A stretch of 46,005 nt of DNA from Nonomuraea jiangxiensis (GTDB lineage Bacteria; Actinomycetota; Actinomycetes; Streptosporangiales; Streptosporangiaceae). The position numbers and the translations under genes were made by a program. The DNA is taken from contig NZ_FNDJ01000052.1 of assembly GCF_900099965.1 (NCBI RefSeq), positions 1-46,005 on the forward strand, read 5' to 3'. Under the pieces are notes generated by a model. The model was not told the DNA's origin. It saw nothing but the letters and a program-made list of their open reading frames with translations, and did not search any database. Shown piece after piece: positions 24,372-32,960 of this stretch (the first letter of the stretch is position 1; each line of letters starts with the position of its first letter).

Positions 24372-24614
24372 ATGGCAGGTCCAACGGGGCGGGGGGCGGC
24401 CGTGGCAGGCAGGTTCGTCATCAGCGAGGACGAGCGCGGCGGGTTCCGCTTCGAGCTCGTCGCGAACAACGGGCAGACGCTGGCGGTGGGGGAGGGCTTC
24501 CCCACCAAGATGGCCTGCGTGAACGGCATCGAGACGGTACGCAGGAACGCTCCCGAGGCCGCGATCGACGACCGGACCGGCCGGGGGCAGGCGTCCCCGG
24601 CCCCCGAGATCTAG
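24372..24614 (+). CDS. YegP-like DUF1508 protein
   Basis: 80 residues from ATG at 24372. AGRFVISEDERGGFRFELVANNGQTLAVGEGFPTKMACVNGIETVRRNAPEAAIDD is one copy of the DUF1508 unit (phenylalanyl-rich beta-beta-alpha fold, with the NGIxSVRxNAP signature). Such proteins are small, cytosolic and of unknown role. The ATG at 24372 is chosen because upstream residues lack similarity; a GTG a few codons later is also possible. It converges on the DedA gene six bases away. Confidence 0.85.
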   Translation: MAGPTGRGAAVAGRFVISEDERGGFRFELVANNGQTLAVGEGFPTKMACVNGIETVRRNAPEAAIDDRTGRGQASPAPEI

Positions 24615-24620
24615 GACGGT

Positions 24621-25142
24621 CTACGACACCACGGCTTTCGCGTCGGCGGCGCGCCGCTTCCGCCTGCGCCGGGCCACGAACCACCCCGCGCCCGCGACGA
24701 CCGCCACCGCCACCACACCCGCCGTGATCGGTGACCGCGCGGCCAGCTCCAGCCACCCCCACACGATCGCCGTGAGCCCGAACCACCAGATCGGCGCCCA
24801 GGTCAGGCAGCCCAGCGCGCTGGCGACCACGTACCAGGGATAGGAGACGCGCAACGCCCCTGCCACCCAGGGCAGCGTGTGCCGCAGCATGGGCACCCAG
24901 AAGCAGCCGTAGACGGCCAGCGCGCCCCACTTCTCGACGATCTGCTCGATCTTCGCGATGCGCTCGCGGCCCAGCTTGACGCCGATCCGCGAGTCGTAGA
25001 GCCTCTCACCCAGCTTGCGGCCGACCCAGTAGTAGACCTGGAACGCGCCGAACAGGGCGAGGATCAGCACGGCGCCCACCAGCCAGTACGGCAGGCCGAA
25101 CCACGACGGGCGCGCCGGGTCAGGGATCATCGCCTGCCACAT
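24621..25142 (-). CDS. DedA-family (VTT domain) membrane protein
   Basis: 173 residues. Hydrophobic segment 1 is followed by FQVYYWVGRKLGERLYDSR and by VEKWGALAVYGCFWVPMLRHTLPWVAGALRVSYPWYVVASALGCLTWAPIWWFGL, the typical DedA/VTT core with its conserved Arg and Pro in the re-entrant loop. It is shorter than Escherichia coli DedA proteins (about 200-220) and ends in a basic tail (RRRRKRR). DedA proteins scramble or flip phospholipids and undecaprenyl phosphate. The upstream region holds an iron-box-like sequence that may control it. Confidence 0.87.
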   Translation of the reverse strand: MWQAMIPDPARPSWFGLPYWLVGAVLILALFGAFQVYYWVGRKLGERLYDSRIGVKLGRERIAKIEQIVEKWGALAVYGCFWVPMLRHTLPWVAGALRVSYPWYVVASALGCLTWAPIWWFGLTAIVWGWLELAARSPITAGVVAVAVVAGAGWFVARRRRKRRAADAKAVVS

Positions 25143-25168
25143 CTCTGACCCATCGCCCCTCCCACCCC

Positions 25169-25187
25169 TTAGGTCAGCCTCACCTTA
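25169..25187. promoter_or_regulatory. Iron box (IdeR/DmdR-type) candidate
   Basis: TTAGGTCAGCCTCACCTTA matches the 19-bp IdeR/DmdR1 consensus TTAGGTTAGSCTAACCTAA at 16 of 19 positions and keeps its dyad symmetry. It lies 26 bp upstream of the DedA start and 122 bp upstream of the secreted protein start, so it could control either strand. A second small dyad, CCTTA-GTT-TAAGG (25183-25195), overlaps it. Confidence 0.65.
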
Positions 25188-25309
25188 GTTTAAGGGGCAA
25201 GTTCTCGCCACACCCGCCTGCAAGCCCCCTGCAAAAGGTGCAACTCGCCGACAAGCGGTACTCAACCACCCTCATCCACTCTAGGGGTGAGCCAGAAGGG
25301 GTGTTGAAG

Positions 25310-25825
25310 ATGACGACGAGAAGCACGGCCGTCCTGGCCACCGGCAGCGCGAACGCGGCCAAGCTCTTCGTGGCGGCCCTCGCCTTCACCAGCGCGTACG
25401 TCGGCTTCTCCGCCTACAGCAACGCCACCGCCGGCACGCAGGCCCGCCCCGCCCACCAGATCGTCCTGTCGGCCCGCGAGCTGCCGGTCATCGAGAAGAT
25501 CGCCGCCCCCGTCAAGGTGGGCGAGGTCACCCTGAGCGCCCTGGCCGGCGGCAGCGGGCACTGCGCCAAGGAGTACGTGGCCCGGGGCAGGACCACCCGG
25601 TCCGACCCCGCCCAGTTCGTGACGTACGGCTGGAAGCTCACCCGCTGGAGCCAGGCCACCAAGACCTGGCGCACCTATCTCGCGGACTACGACGGCTTCT
25701 CCGGCGGCACGGACACCGCCGAGTGGCGGCTCCACGTCTCCGGCGACCCGGGCTGGTATCGCGTTGAGCTGTCCGTCGCGGGCGCCGAGGCGATCAAGAG
25801 CGACCGTTTCCAGGTCAGCTGCTGA
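25310..25825 (+). CDS. Exported or membrane-anchored protein of unknown function
   Basis: 171 residues from ATG at 25310, placed 9 nt after AGAAGGGG. One hydrophobic segment near the N-terminus (AAKLFVAALAFTSAYVGFSAYSNATA) serves as signal or anchor. The extracellular part has two cysteines (GHCAKEY and the C-terminal VSC), and a Trp/Tyr-rich beta region (WKLTRWSQATKTWRTYLADYDGFSGG). No family was recognised. Its 3' end overlaps the convergent BTAD regulator by 11 bp. It shares the upstream region with DedA, including the iron-box-like site. Confidence 0.75.
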   Translation: MTTRSTAVLATGSANAAKLFVAALAFTSAYVGFSAYSNATAGTQARPAHQIVLSARELPVIEKIAAPVKVGEVTLSALAGGSGHCAKEYVARGRTTRSDPAQFVTYGWKLTRWSQATKTWRTYLADYDGFSGGTDTAEWRLHVSGDPGWYRVELSVAGAEAIKSDRFQVSC

Positions 25826-28800
25826 CCGACTGCCGCGCCGCCTCCACCCAGCGTGGCACGCCGACCCGCTCGGCCACCTCAAGAGCCTTCTTGTAGTGGT
25901 CACGCGCGGCCTCCGGCTGCCCCAGGCGCACGGCCAGGTCGCCGAGCGTCAGCGCCACCGGCCACAGCGCCACCACGCCGGTGCCCGCGCCCGCCACCCG
26001 GTCGGCGAACGGCTTGAGCTTGTCGTAGCAGTCGACCATCCGCTCCCGGTCGTCGAGCAGCATCCCGGCCAGCGCCCGCCAGGTCATCGCCAGCTCGTAG
26101 AGGAAGTCCGGCCGCACCGGCGGGCGGGTGGCGGCCACGGCCTTGGCGTCGTTGAGGTGCCCGGCCGAGGCCAGCGCCAGCGCGTAGGCGTCGAGCGTCC
26201 ACTTGGCGCCCTGCATGTGCTTCTCGGCCAGCAGATCGACCGTCTCGGCCGCCCGGCCCGCCACCAGGTGCAGGCAGAACTGCGTGATCAGCGGCAGGTC
26301 CTGGCGGCCCTCCAGCATGCCGGCCCGCTGCGTCATCCTGGCCGCCTCGCGGTAGGTCCGTTCGGCGCTCTCGTAGTCGCCGGCGATCATCTGCCGCTGG
26401 CCCGCGTACCAGACGACGACCGCGGCGGGCGCCGACAGGTCGTACTGTCTGGCCAGGGTGTCGGCGGCGGCCGCGTGCTCGTCGGCGACCGCGAACTCGC
26501 CCCGGGCCGCCGCGCACTCCAGCAGCACCAGGTGCGCCAGCGCCTGCGTGGCCATCTGCCCGGAGCGCTGGGCCACCTCCAGCAACTCGCGGCCGATGCT
26601 CTCGCGGGTGTCCACGGCGGGGATGTCGTAGGACTGGCGCAGCCGTCCGCTGAGCGCCGCCGCGATCAGCGCCGGGTCACCGCTCTGCCTGGCCAGCTCC
26701 AGCGCCTCCAGCGAGGCCTGCCGTCCGCGCTCGGGCGAGGAGGAGCCCTCCAGCTCCAGCGCGAGCGTCGTCAGCAGGCTGGCCCGCAGCCGCTGCTCGC
26801 CCGCGGGCAGCTCCATGAGCGCCTTCTCGGTGACGTCGACGATCTCCCACGCGGTGCGGGTGAAGTCGCGGGCCATGCCCTTGTGCGGCACGGCCAGCGA
26901 GGCCGCCACCTTCGCGGTGATCTCCAGGTCGCCCAGCGGCAGCGCCGCGTCCATGGCCTGGCGGCGCAGCATCCTGGCCGCGGTCATGTCACCGCACAGC
27001 GCGAGCGCCCTGATCTGGCGCAGCATGAGCCGCAGCCGCTCCTTGGCGCGCTCGGGCTCCTGTGGGCCGCCCTGGTCGTCGTTGCGCGACCGGTCGAACG
27101 CGGCGATGGCCTGCTCCCACAGCGTGGCCGCCTCGCGGTGGGCGAACCGCCGCTCGGCCTGCTCGGCCGCCAGCCCCGCGTAGTGCACCGCCTTCCCGGC
27201 CGCGTCGGCCAGGAAGTAGTGGTGGGCCAGCGCCGCCACGTCGGACGGCGTGCGCTGCTCGATCACCGAGGCCACTGCCGCGTGCAGCCGGGTGCGGCGC
27301 AGCCGGGAGGCGTCGGAGTAGAGCGTGTCGCGCACCAGGTCGTGGTCGAACCTGAGCAGCCCGGGACCCGGCTCCGTCACCAGCCCCGCCAGCAGCGCCG
27401 CCTCCACGGCCTCGATCACGGACTCCTCGTCCACCGCCACGGCCACCAGCACGTCGAGATCGACGTCCCGGCCGATCACCGCGGCCTGCAGCAGGATCTG
27501 CTGCGCGCCGGCCGGCAGCCGCGAGATGCGCCGCCGCAGCACGTCACGCACGCCGGAGGGCACCCGCGAGAGCACCTCGGTCGCGCTGGCCCGGTCGGCC
27601 GCGCCCTCGGAGTCGAGCAGGCGCACGGTCTCGCGGACGAAGAACGGGTTGCCGCCGGTGCGCTCGACGATCGACTCGACCGCGTCCTCGTCGATCTCGC
27701 GTACGCACGTCGCCCTGACCAGCTCGGCCACGGCCTTCGGATCGAGCCCCGACAGGCCCACCCGCACCGGGCCCAGCCTGGCCAGCGCGGCCAGCACGTC
27801 GGACTGGCGGTCGTCGAGCTCGCTCTCCCTGCACGTCACCACCAGCAGCACCCGGCTGGTCGCCAGCAGGCTCGGCAGCGCCCGCAGCAGGGCGAGCGTC
27901 TGGTCGTCGGCCCAGTGCAGGTCTTCGAGCGTCAGCAGCACCGGCGCGCGGCGCGCCACCCCGGCCAGGTAGCCGCCGACCGCGCGGTGCAGCCGGAACC
28001 CGCCGGACACCTCGTCCTCGTCGGGGTCGGGGGCGGCGTCGTCGAGCAGCGGCGCGAGCAGCTGCGCGTATTCGCCCGCGCCCGTCGTCTCGGTGAGCGC
28101 GCGCAGGATCTCCACCCAGGCCCAGCCGGGCGGGGTGGCGCTGGAGTCGGGGCAGGCGCCGGAGGCGGCGATCCAGCCGTCCGTGGCCAGCCTGCTCTCC
28201 AGCTGGCGCAGCAGCGTGGTCTTGCCCGCGCCCGCGACCCCGGTAACGATCGCGACCTGGAACCGGCCGGTGCGGGAGGCCGCCGTGGTCAGCCGGGCCA
28301 GCTCGGCGTCGCGGCCGACGAACGGCTCCGGCTCCAGCGGCGGCGGCTCGACCGGCGTGGCCGGCCGGGGCGGCCAGGTGTCGGTGACCGGCGCGGGCCT
28401 CGGCGGCCGGGCCGGGGTGGCCAGCTCCAGCTCGGGCGACTGGGCCAGGATGTCGGACTCCAGCTTGCGCAGCGCCGGCCCGGGGTCGATGCCGAGCTCG
28501 TCGGCCAGGATGTTCCTGGCCCTGCGCAGCGCGGCCAGCGCGTCGCCCTGACGGCCGCAGCGGTAGAGGCCGAGCGCGAGCAGCCGCCAGCCCTCCTCGC
28601 GCAGCGGGTGCTCGGTGGTGAGCGCCTCCAGGTCGGGCACGGTCTCGGCGTGCAGGCCCAGCCGCAGGCCGGTGTCGCAGTGCCGCTCGCGGGCCACCAC
28701 GCGCAGCTCCGCCAGCCGGTTGACCTCGGCCTCGGCCCACTGCTGGTCCGCGAAGTCGGAGTAGGGGGTGCCGCGCCACAGGCCCAGCGCCTTCTCCAGA

Positions 28801-29201
28801 CGGCCGCGGGCGGACTGCGGGTCGCCCTCCTCCAGGTGCTCGCCCGCCGCGCGTACGAGCTGCTCGAACCTGAGCGCGTCGACCTGGTCGGGGGCCACCC
28901 GCAACGCGTAGCCGGAGGCGACCGTCACCAGCAGCCGGTTGGGCCCGCCGCGCGGGCGGCCCGGCTCCAGCACCCGGCGCAGGCGCGAGATGTAGACCTG
29001 CAGGCCCGACTGCGCGCCCTTGGCTGCGTCGTCGTCCCACAGATCGTAAAGAAGTGTGTCAACTGGCACGACCTGACCTCGTGCCACGAGCAGTCGGGCG
29101 AGGACGGCCCGCTGCCGCAACCCGCCGAGGTCGAGTTCGTCGTCGTGTTCGTACGCCTCGACTGGCCCCAGAACTCGGAACGCCACCATGTCAGCCGCCA
29201 C
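25815..29201 (-). CDS. SARP/AfsR-like regulator: BTAD plus AAA ATPase
   Basis: 1128 residues. Residues 5-100 form an OmpR-type winged helix (LGGLRQRAVLARLLVARGQVVPVDTLLYDLW...), 108-255 the bacterial transcriptional activation domain, then a Pro-rich linker, and from 290 an AAA/NACHT-like ATPase: PFVGRDAELARL, Walker A GVAGAGKT (321-328), Walker B LLTLEDLHWAD. The C-terminal half is helical, TPR-like. This is the layout of large SARP regulators that activate secondary metabolism and development, often after signals sensed by the ATPase part. No LuxR domain is present at the end. GTG start; an ATG four codons later is an alternative. The flippase gene lies 66 bp upstream. Confidence 0.9.
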   Translation of the reverse strand: MAADMVAFRVLGPVEAYEHDDELDLGGLRQRAVLARLLVARGQVVPVDTLLYDLWDDDAAKGAQSGLQVYISRLRRVLEPGRPRGGPNRLLVTVASGYALRVAPDQVDALRFEQLVRAAGEHLEEGDPQSARGRLEKALGLWRGTPYSDFADQQWAEAEVNRLAELRVVARERHCDTGLRLGLHAETVPDLEALTTEHPLREEGWRLLALGLYRCGRQGDALAALRRARNILADELGIDPGPALRKLESDILAQSPELELATPARPPRPAPVTDTWPPRPATPVEPPPLEPEPFVGRDAELARLTTAASRTGRFQVAIVTGVAGAGKTTLLRQLESRLATDGWIAASGACPDSSATPPGWAWVEILRALTETTGAGEYAQLLAPLLDDAAPDPDEDEVSGGFRLHRAVGGYLAGVARRAPVLLTLEDLHWADDQTLALLRALPSLLATSRVLLVVTCRESELDDRQSDVLAALARLGPVRVGLSGLDPKAVAELVRATCVREIDEDAVESIVERTGGNPFFVRETVRLLDSEGAADRASATEVLSRVPSGVRDVLRRRISRLPAGAQQILLQAAVIGRDVDLDVLVAVAVDEESVIEAVEAALLAGLVTEPGPGLLRFDHDLVRDTLYSDASRLRRTRLHAAVASVIEQRTPSDVAALAHHYFLADAAGKAVHYAGLAAEQAERRFAHREAATLWEQAIAAFDRSRNDDQGGPQEPERAKERLRLMLRQIRALALCGDMTAARMLRRQAMDAALPLGDLEITAKVAASLAVPHKGMARDFTRTAWEIVDVTEKALMELPAGEQRLRASLLTTLALELEGSSSPERGRQASLEALELARQSGDPALIAAALSGRLRQSYDIPAVDTRESIGRELLEVAQRSGQMATQALAHLVLLECAAARGEFAVADEHAAAADTLARQYDLSAPAAVVVWYAGQRQMIAGDYESAERTYREAARMTQRAGMLEGRQDLPLITQFCLHLVAGRAAETVDLLAEKHMQGAKWTLDAYALALASAGHLNDAKAVAATRPPVRPDFLYELAMTWRALAGMLLDDRERMVDCYDKLKPFADRVAGAGTGVVALWPVALTLGDLAVRLGQPEAARDHYKKALEVAERVGVPRWVEAARQSVSS

Positions 29202-29267
29202 GCTATGCGTGCCTAGGAATCACGCACAAGTCCCGTGGTTGATTAGCATCTGTTGGGTTTGGGATTG

Positions 29268-30326
29268 TCACCGGGTGGCCTTCGGGATCGCGGACGGGGG
29301 CTCCGCGCCGGCGTTCCGGCCGTTGCGCCTGCGCAGGAGCGCCCACGCGCCCAGAGCCAGGCCACCGAACGGGATCTCGATAGTGTAAGTCCAGAAGCCG
29401 AAGAGCAGTGCGGTCGCGATGGCGGGAGTGGCCGGCACGCCGAAGGTGATCAGCAGCGCGGCCACGCCGCTCTCCATGATCCCGGCGCCACTGGGCGTGA
29501 TCAGAGCGCTGGTCAGGACCCTGGAGAGCGCGAAGACGGCGATCGACTCGGCCAGGCCGGGCCAGGCGCCGGTGCCGTGCATGCAGGCCGCCATGATCGC
29601 CCACTGGAAGCCGAGGAAGAACACCATGCCGAGGGACAACCCCGGCCAGCGGGTCCTGACGACGCCCGCGGTGTCCGCGCGCAGCCGCTGGAAGGCCTGC
29701 GAGGCGTGGAACTTCAGCCGCAGCAGCCGGACGACGCCGTCGACCGCGCGGCCGAGCACGTTCGCCGCGCGGTCCCAGTAGAGGGCGGCGGCCACGACCG
29801 CGCACAACACGAGGATCGAGACCGCGCCCGTCCAGCCCGCGCTCGCGACCGTCGGGTTGGGCGCCTTGCCCGCCGCCAGCAGCGCCATGATCCCGACGGC
29901 CGGCAGGATGAACCTGAACAACGTGTTCCAGATGCCGCTGACCAGCGTCATGACCACGAACGCGCGGCTGGTGAAGCCCCAGCCCCTGGTCATGGCGAAG
30001 GACAGCGCCACCCCCACGGCCCCGCCGAAGGGCAGCAGGTTGCTCACCGCGCTGCCCGCCGCGTTGAGCGTGAGGCCCTGAAGGTTGTTCAGGCCGGGCA
30101 GGGAGCTGGTCAGCACGAACGTGTAGGCCAGCAGGCTCAGCAGCCACAGCGCGGTCATCAGCGCGATCTCGCCGCCGTCGAGCGTGCCGAACACCTGGAG
30201 GATCTGCTGCCAGGAGACGGGCTTGCCGGTGAGCGCGTGCACGAGCTGCGGCAGGTAGAACACGAGCAGCGCGGCCAGGCCGAGCGACAGCACGGAGAGG
30301 ATGATCTGGAGCCACTTGTTCTTCAT
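29268..30326 (-). CDS. Lysylphosphatidylglycerol-synthase-type flippase (AglD/UPF0104-like)
   Basis: 352 residues from ATG at 30326; the open frame extends further, but that part is antisense-like sequence inside the PIG-L gene. Eight or nine hydrophobic segments with LPGLNNLQGLTLNAAGSAVSNLLPFGGAVGVALSFAMTRGWG and LTSALITPSGAGIMESGVAALLITFGV are the signature of the LPG_synthase_TM/UPF0104 family. The soluble aminoacyl-transferase domain of MprF is absent, so it is a stand-alone flippase-like protein. It follows the PIG-L gene by 50 bp, suggesting an operon that handles a de-N-acetylated glycolipid. Confidence 0.87.
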   Translation of the reverse strand: MKNKWLQIILSVLSLGLAALLVFYLPQLVHALTGKPVSWQQILQVFGTLDGGEIALMTALWLLSLLAYTFVLTSSLPGLNNLQGLTLNAAGSAVSNLLPFGGAVGVALSFAMTRGWGFTSRAFVVMTLVSGIWNTLFRFILPAVGIMALLAAGKAPNPTVASAGWTGAVSILVLCAVVAAALYWDRAANVLGRAVDGVVRLLRLKFHASQAFQRLRADTAGVVRTRWPGLSLGMVFFLGFQWAIMAACMHGTGAWPGLAESIAVFALSRVLTSALITPSGAGIMESGVAALLITFGVPATPAIATALLFGFWTYTIEIPFGGLALGAWALLRRRNGRNAGAEPPSAIPKATR

Positions 30327-30376
30327 CGGGATCCAGTCTGCCCGTTGGTGACGGGGGGCCTCGTCAGACTCAAGTA

Positions 30377-31195
30377 TTAGTTCGGCCACCGATCGAAGGG
30401 ATGAGTGAGGCGGGTGCCCGGGGGGAGGTCGCGGCGTACGTACCACTCCGTGCCGAAGACCAGCCGGTAGAGAGGGCGCGGGACCTTGAGCATGACGGCG
30501 AGCGTGCGGTCGCTGTCGCCGCCGCTGGCCTGGGAGGCGTGCGCGGACATGGAGGCCCGTTTCTGCCTGGTGTATTTCCGGACGTTGACCCGGTGGGTGA
30601 TCGTCTCGTTCGACGAGTAGGCGCTCTCGAACGTCCGTACGTCGAACTCCGGCGGGAACTTGTAGAACCTGCCCGCCACCCGCAGCAGCCTGACCAGCGG
30701 GTCGCGGTTGACCGTCGCCTCCAGGACGACCTTCGTGCCCGCGATCTTGGCCGCCCGCTTGCCCACCCGGTGCACCTGCACGTGGTCGGGATGGCCGTAG
30801 CCGCCCGCGGGGTCGTAGATCACCACCACGTCGGCCTGCTCCTCCTGAAGGATGGCGGCCAGCGCCTTGGCAGCCTCCTCGCTGTCGGCGTCGATGAAGG
30901 CGTTGTCCGGCCGGTCCTCGGCGATGCCGCCCTTGGGGCTCAGCCCCGAGTCGCCGTAGCCGAGGCACTCCACCCGGGCGCAGCCCAGCAGCGCGGCCGA
31001 CTTGTAGAGCTCCTTGAGCCTGGTCTCGCCGAGAGCCTCGCCCGGCTCCATCTCGGCCAGCCCGCGCTCGCCCGCGGTGGCCACCACGAGCACCACGCGG
31101 TGTCCCTCGGCCGCGAGCATCGCCATGGTGCCCGCCGTCAGCAGGGCCTCGTCGTCGGGATGGGCATGGAAGAACACAGCGGTACGTGGAGGCAC
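30377..31195 (-). CDS. PIG-L/LmbE-family GlcNAc deacetylase
   Basis: 272 residues from GTG at 31195. HAHPDDE (10-16) and GHPDH (near 133-137) are the zinc-binding and catalytic signature of PIG-L/LmbE/MshB enzymes, which remove acetyl from GlcNAc conjugates. Length and C-terminal half (RNVRKYTRQKRASMSAHASQ, with a second conserved His) fit MshB/Mca relatives. A TAATCT six bases before the start predicts a leaderless transcript from the shared promoter. The divergent neighbour is a GT4 glycosyltransferase, so the two may add and then deacetylate a sugar, as MshA/MshB or BshA/BshB do. Confidence 0.9.
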   Translation of the reverse strand: MPPRTAVFFHAHPDDEALLTAGTMAMLAAEGHRVVLVVATAGERGLAEMEPGEALGETRLKELYKSAALLGCARVECLGYGDSGLSPKGGIAEDRPDNAFIDADSEEAAKALAAILQEEQADVVVIYDPAGGYGHPDHVQVHRVGKRAAKIAGTKVVLEATVNRDPLVRLLRVAGRFYKFPPEFDVRTFESAYSSNETITHRVNVRKYTRQKRASMSAHASQASGGDSDRTLAVMLKVPRPLYRLVFGTEWYVRRDLPPGTRLTHPFDRWPN

Positions 31196-31218
31196 ACGCC
31201 CAGATTAGTCTGGGAGGG
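31196..31218. promoter_or_regulatory. Symmetrical bidirectional promoter, leaderless on both strands
   Basis: Only 23 bp separate two divergent GTG starts (31195 leftward, 31219 rightward). In it CCCAGA-TTAG-TCTGGG (31199-31214) is a perfect dyad holding two overlapping -10 boxes: TAATCT on the minus strand (31207-31202), six bases before its GTG, and TAGTCT on the plus strand (31206-31211), seven bases before its GTG. This spacing puts both transcription starts at the start codons. No good -35 boxes were seen. Confidence 0.65.
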
Positions 31219-32334
31219 GTGCGGATCTTCCACGTGAGTGACTGTTACCTGCCGCGACTGGGGGGAATCGAGGTTCAGGTCGCCGACCTCGTGCGGATGC
31301 AGCGGGAGGCCGGGCACGAGGTGTCGGTGGCCACGGCGACCCGGGGGGAGCCGCTGCCCGGCGTGCACAGGATCGTCGCGAGGATGCCCTTCGACCTGCC
31401 GGTGCACCCGTTCGGCGTGGGACGGCTCATCCGCCGCATCACCGCGGACCGGCCCGACGTGGTGCACGTGCACGCGGGGGCGGTCTCGCCGTTCGCCTGG
31501 ATGGGGGTGCGGGCGGCGGTGCGGGCGCGGGTGCCGTGCGTGGTGACCGTGCACAGCATGTGGGATCCGCTCACGCGGGGGGCCTACCGGTTGTTGCGGC
31601 TGGTGTTCGGCTGGCAGAGGTGGGGGCTGGTGGCCACCACGGTCAGCAACGCCGCCGCGGCCCCGATCCGCGCGGTGGCGGGGCCGGCGGTGCCGGTGCG
31701 GGTGATCTCCAACGGCCTCGACCTGTCCGGCTGGGCGCCGCCGCCGGGGACTCCGCGGCGCGGTGACGAGGTTCACATCGTGGCGGTCGGCCGGCTGGCG
31801 CCGCGAAAGCAGCCCGTACGCCTGCTGAAGCTGCTCCAGGCGGCACGGGCGCGGGTGCCCGCGGAGATTCCCCTGCGGGCCACGATCGTCGGCGACGGTC
31901 CAGCCCGGGGCCAGATGGAGCGTTTCCTCGCCCGGCACCGCATGACCGGCTGGGTCTCCCTGCCCGGCCGCTACACCAGGGAGCAGATCGCCAAGGTGCT
32001 GGAGTCGGCCGACGTGTTCGTGGCGCCCGCGCCGCGCGAGTCGTTCGGCATCGCGGCGCTGGAGGCGCGGGCGGCGGGGCTGCCGGTGGTGGCCAGGGCG
32101 CAGAGCGGGGTGGCCGACTTCGTCGAACACGGCACGGAGGGCCTGCTCGGGCGCACGCTCGGCGACCTGTCGCGGGCGGTGGCGCGGTTGTGCGTGGACG
32201 CGGAGTTGCGCGAGGCGATGGCCGCGCACAATCGCTCCACGCCGCCCGCCGCGGGCTCGTGGCCGACCGTGCTGGAGGGGTTCGAGCGGGCGTACGAGCA
32301 GGCGGCGCGCCGGTCACGAAGCGGCCCCTCATAG
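31219..32334 (+). CDS. Family 4 glycosyltransferase
   Basis: 371 residues from GTG at 31219 (VRIFHVSDCYLPRLGGIEVQVADL). A GT-B fold: N-terminal acceptor domain with Gly-rich loop GGIEVQ, and C-terminal donor domain with VAVGRLAPRKQPVRLL, VGDGPARGQMERF and the EX7E motif in APRESFGIAALEARAAGLPVVA. The acceptor is unknown. Retaining enzymes of this type start from myo-inositol phosphate, polyprenyl or lipid acceptors. The gene shares a short bidirectional promoter with the PIG-L gene. A GGAGG also precedes the GTG, so both leaderless and normal initiation are possible. Confidence 0.9.
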   Translation: MRIFHVSDCYLPRLGGIEVQVADLVRMQREAGHEVSVATATRGEPLPGVHRIVARMPFDLPVHPFGVGRLIRRITADRPDVVHVHAGAVSPFAWMGVRAAVRARVPCVVTVHSMWDPLTRGAYRLLRLVFGWQRWGLVATTVSNAAAAPIRAVAGPAVPVRVISNGLDLSGWAPPPGTPRRGDEVHIVAVGRLAPRKQPVRLLKLLQAARARVPAEIPLRATIVGDGPARGQMERFLARHRMTGWVSLPGRYTREQIAKVLESADVFVAPAPRESFGIAALEARAAGLPVVARAQSGVADFVEHGTEGLLGRTLGDLSRAVARLCVDAELREAMAAHNRSTPPAAGSWPTVLEGFERAYEQAARRSRSGPS

Positions 32335-32352
32335 CCCCTTACATGACACGGC

Positions 32353-32388
32353 CGCCGCACCTTCCTGCCCCCCACGGGCGGTGCGGCG
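32353..32388 (+). terminator. Hairpin between convergent GT4 and lipoprotein genes
   Basis: CGCCGCACC (32353-32361) and GGTGCGGCG (32380-32388) form a perfect 9-bp stem with an 18-nt loop, 18 bp past the GT4 stop. No U-tract. It may work for both strands. Confidence 0.5.
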
Positions 32389-32454
32389 ACCGGTCGGGAC
32401 GCGACCGCCGCCGCGACCTGCCCCCCACAGGCCGGTACGCGGCGGCCGCGTCGA

Positions 32455-32817
32455 TCAGCCGCAGGCCGAGACGATCTTGGCCTGCATCTCGGGGATCTTC
32501 GACATCGCGTTCGTGGTGGCGGTCGGGTCGTCGTAGTTCACGCTCCCGAAGATGGTCGCCAGGTCGTTCACCGCGCTCGCGAGTTCCCCGTCGTACTTGC
32601 CCGCGAGGGTCTTGAGCTTCCCTGAGGCGTCCTGACTCGCCTTCTCGATGGCCGTGGGGTCGGCCGCCGCGGCGCTCAGCTCACTCGTGATCTTCGTGAT
32701 CTCCTGGCTGAGCGTGGCGCAGTCCACGGCCTGGCCGACCGCACCACAGGACGTGGTGAGAACGGCAAGAGTCAGCGTCGCTGCCGCAACGGCGAGGCGA
32801 CGACGAGGGGGTGTCAT
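32455..32817 (-). CDS. Small lipoprotein
   Basis: 120 residues. A basic start (MTPPRRRLAVAAATLTLAVLTTSCG) ends in the lipobox LTTSC, so Cys24 should be lipidated after signal peptidase II cleavage. The mature part is helical and has two further cysteines (VDCATLS and the C-terminal SACG) that probably pair. The helical pattern (ITKITSELSAAAADPTAIEKASQDASGKLKTLAGK) resembles small actinobacterial coiled lipoproteins, but no named family was recognised. It is transcribed away from the Rieske gene, over a gap of about 220 bp that also holds the Rieske promoter. Confidence 0.82.
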   Translation of the reverse strand: MTPPRRRLAVAAATLTLAVLTTSCGAVGQAVDCATLSQEITKITSELSAAAADPTAIEKASQDASGKLKTLAGKYDGELASAVNDLATIFGSVNYDDPTATTNAMSKIPEMQAKIVSACG

Positions 32818-32960
32818 TTCCGTGCCCTTCGTAGATTTACTAACGAAGGGAACATTATGGATCAGCGCTTGATCGTCACTTGCACCCCACTAACACCGCG
32901 GGCGTCAAGTGAGCGTAAATCCGCGCCGCGGCCGGGGAACGCCCGGCGGGCGACGGCCCC

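Noticed and set aside
25764..29216. 1150-codon open frame on the plus strand opposite the BTAD/AAA regulator gene
   Set aside because: The translation is Arg/Gly/His/Gln-rich with no domain, which is typical of antisense frames in GC-rich genes; the minus-strand frame has full BTAD and AAA motifs.
32335..32615. Plus-strand frame continuing past the GT4 gene
   Set aside because: Ser/Arg-rich translation antisense to the lipoprotein gene, with no motif.
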